From Candidatus Heimdallarchaeota archaeon (GTDB taxonomy: Archaea; Asgardarchaeota; Heimdallarchaeia; JABLTI01): a stretch of 64,000 nucleotides of DNA. Each line of letters begins with the position of its first letter. Position 1 is the stretch's first letter. The translations under genes were made by a program, and so were the position numbers. The stretch lies in the NCBI GenBank assembly GCA_018238155.1, contig JABCTZ010000007.1, positions 62,001-126,000 of the forward strand. Reading direction: 5' to 3'. Positions 62,799 through 64,000 of this stretch are shown one piece after another. Below the pieces are notes generated by a model. The model saw only the letters and a program-made list of their open reading frames with translations, was not told the origin of the DNA and did no database searches.

Positions 62799-64000
62799 AT
62801 GGCAGATGATAAACCGCATTTGAATCTAGTCGTCATTGGTCATGTTGATCATGGTAAAAGTACAATGACTGGACATGCTCTCTACAAAGCAGGAGCAGTC
62901 GACGAAAGGTTGATCCAGAAGTATGCAGAAGAATCAGAGGCAATCGGAAAGCCTTCATGGAAATACGCTTGGGTCTTGCAAAAGCTCCAGGAAGAACGCG
63001 AAAGAGGTTTAACTATTGATGTTTCTTTCTTCAAGTTTGAAACTAAAAATAGCGTTTTTACAATTATAGATGCCCCTGGTCACAGGGACTTTGTAAAGAA
63101 CATGATTACTGGTGCCTCTCAAGCTAACGCTGCAATTCTCGTCGTTTCTGTTGAAAAGAACGACCTTGAGTCTGGTCTTGCTGAAGAGCGAGTTGAGAAA
63201 ACACCAAAGGGTGATCGAAGAATCCCTGGTGGTCAAACAATTGAGCATTTAACACTTGCAATTACTCTTGGCATTACCCAAATAGTTGTTGCAGTAAATA
63301 AAATGGATCTGGTAAAGTTTGAAGAAAAAGCTTACCTTGGTGTTGTTGAAAGAATAACCGCATTACTTCAAGGTTTTGTTAAAAGTGGTCTTGTTTCAAA
63401 AGAACGTGTTGATTCCATAAAATTCGTTCCAACAAGTGGAATGACTGGAGATGGTTTAGTTGGCAAAAGCGATAAAATGACTTGGTATAAAGGTTTAGCT
63501 TTAATGGATGCAATTAATGAATTCAAAGCACCAGAAAAACCAACTAGTAAACCACTCAGAATGCCTGTTCAAGATGTGTATGCAATCAAAGGTGTAGGTA
63601 CTGTCCCAGTAGGGAAAATCGAATCTGGTATATTAAAACCAGGCGATGAAGTTGTTTTCCCAATTTCAAATCAAAGTGCAAAAGTTCAATCCATTGAAAT
63701 GCATCACGAACAACTTACACAAGCAGTTCCTGGTGATAATGTAGGCTTTAACATAAAAGGTGTTGCTCGAAATGAAATCCTCAAAGGCGATGTCATTGGT
63801 CACGCTAAAGATGCTCCAAAGATCGTTGAGACCTTTGTTGCCCGTACCTTCGTTTTGAAGAACCTCTCCAAACCTGGAGCTTCACAACCAACTGGTATGG
63901 CTAAAGGCTATGCACCAATCATTCATCTTGGTCAAGCTGCACAAGCATGCCAAATTGTTGATTGGAAGGTTTTAAAGAAATCACCACAACGTAAATCCTT
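62799..64000 (+). CDS. tuf: Elongation factor 1-alpha (cut by right edge)
   Basis: The first 400 residues of archaeal EF-1A (EF-Tu homologue), which brings aminoacyl-tRNA to the ribosome. G1 GHVDHGKST (8-16), ERERGLTID (switch I), DAPGHRDF (G3), NKMD (G4) and TSGMTGDG (G5 region) are all visible. VPVGKIESGILKPGDEV and GDNVGFNIKGV mark domain 2. The frame stays open to base 64000, so only the last few dozen residues are missing. The 240-base upstream region is AT-rich and should hold a strong promoter. Confidence 0.97.
   Translation, partial: MADDKPHLNLVVIGHVDHGKSTMTGHALYKAGAVDERLIQKYAEESEAIGKPSWKYAWVLQKLQEERERGLTIDVSFFKFETKNSVFTIIDAPGHRDFVKNMITGASQANAAILVVSVEKNDLESGLAEERVEKTPKGDRRIPGGQTIEHLTLAITLGITQIVVAVNKMDLVKFEEKAYLGVVERITALLQGFVKSGLVSKERVDSIKFVPTSGMTGDGLVGKSDKMTWYKGLALMDAINEFKAPEKPTSKPLRMPVQDVYAIKGVGTVPVGKIESGILKPGDEVVFPISNQSAKVQSIEMHHEQLTQAVPGDNVGFNIKGVARNEILKGDVIGHAKDAPKIVETFVARTFVLKNLSKPGASQPTGMAKGYAPIIHLGQAAQACQIVDWKVLKKSPQRKS

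Overview
The window is AT-rich chromosomal DNA from an archaeon, most probably an Asgard archaeon. The information-processing genes are archaeal: ribosomal protein L37e, TFE, archaeal-type ThrRS with the N-terminal editing domain, a Nip7-like PUA protein next to a Nop2/NSUN methyltransferase, Pth2, deoxyhypusine synthase, the fused regulator/riboflavin kinase RbkR, and EF-1A cut by the right edge. They sit beside eukaryote-flavoured genes: an Arf-like GTPase, a second very divergent GTPase with an extra C-terminal domain, a longin-like protein and a steroid 5-alpha-reductase-like enzyme. A tRNA-Cys interrupted by two introns also points to an archaeon. The exact Asgard lineage cannot be fixed from this sequence. 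TTG and GTG starts preceded by good Shine-Dalgarno sequences are common.

Layout. 1-1318 (minus strand): membrane protein (cut), Arf-like GTPase and longin-like protein. 1.3-2.7 kb: a long non-coding stretch with a GC-richer structured leader, L37e, and a UPF0200 kinase-like protein. 2.9-6.7 kb: a membrane protein, a MobA-like/HD/zinc fusion, and a small protein ending in a PCNA-binding-like motif. 6.7-12.6 kb: a double-length UvrA (two complete UvrA copies in one 1961-residue chain). 12.9-14.8 kb: an orphan DNA methyltransferase and the 5-alpha-reductase-like protein. 14.8-20 kb: a PhoU/TrkA-C protein with a very long Ala/Lys/Glu helix, followed by two MgtE-like cation transporters. 20-24.4 kb: translation and RNA-modification genes and a MazG-type pyrophosphatase. 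24.7-26.7 kb: a membrane-anchored polyproline protein followed by the divergent GTPase.

The core of the window is 27.1-39.3 kb: thirteen closely packed plus-strand genes, korDABC-hdrA-mvhDGA-(hydrogenase protease)-hdrC-hdrB-tfrB-tfrA. Together they encode a 2-oxoacid:ferredoxin oxidoreductase, an electron-bifurcating heterodisulfide-reductase-type complex, a [NiFe] group 3 hydrogenase with its maturation protease, and a fumarate-reductase-like pair. The arrangement suggests one electron-transfer hub linking ferredoxin, H2, a low-molecular or protein disulfide, and fumarate/succinate. An array of 18-bp repeats lies just upstream and a hairpin/T-tract terminator just downstream.

Right part. 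39.4-47.9 kb holds a small Lys-rich ORF, a DAO-family oxidase, membrane proteins, an AAA+ winged-helix ATPase, a short-chain dehydrogenase, ThrRS and thymidylate kinase. 47.9-50.6 kb (minus) holds DUF2110, TFE and deoxyhypusine synthase. Then come the two-intron tRNA-Cys, a decayed small gene, a membrane protein, a CinA-type amidohydrolase, and RbkR with palindromic operator candidates. A TrmB-like HTH protein split by a huge coiled coil follows. The end of the window carries a LolD/MacB-type ABC ATPase, a large beta-propeller/calcium-repeat surface protein, a FtsX/MacB-type permease, and the start of EF-1A.
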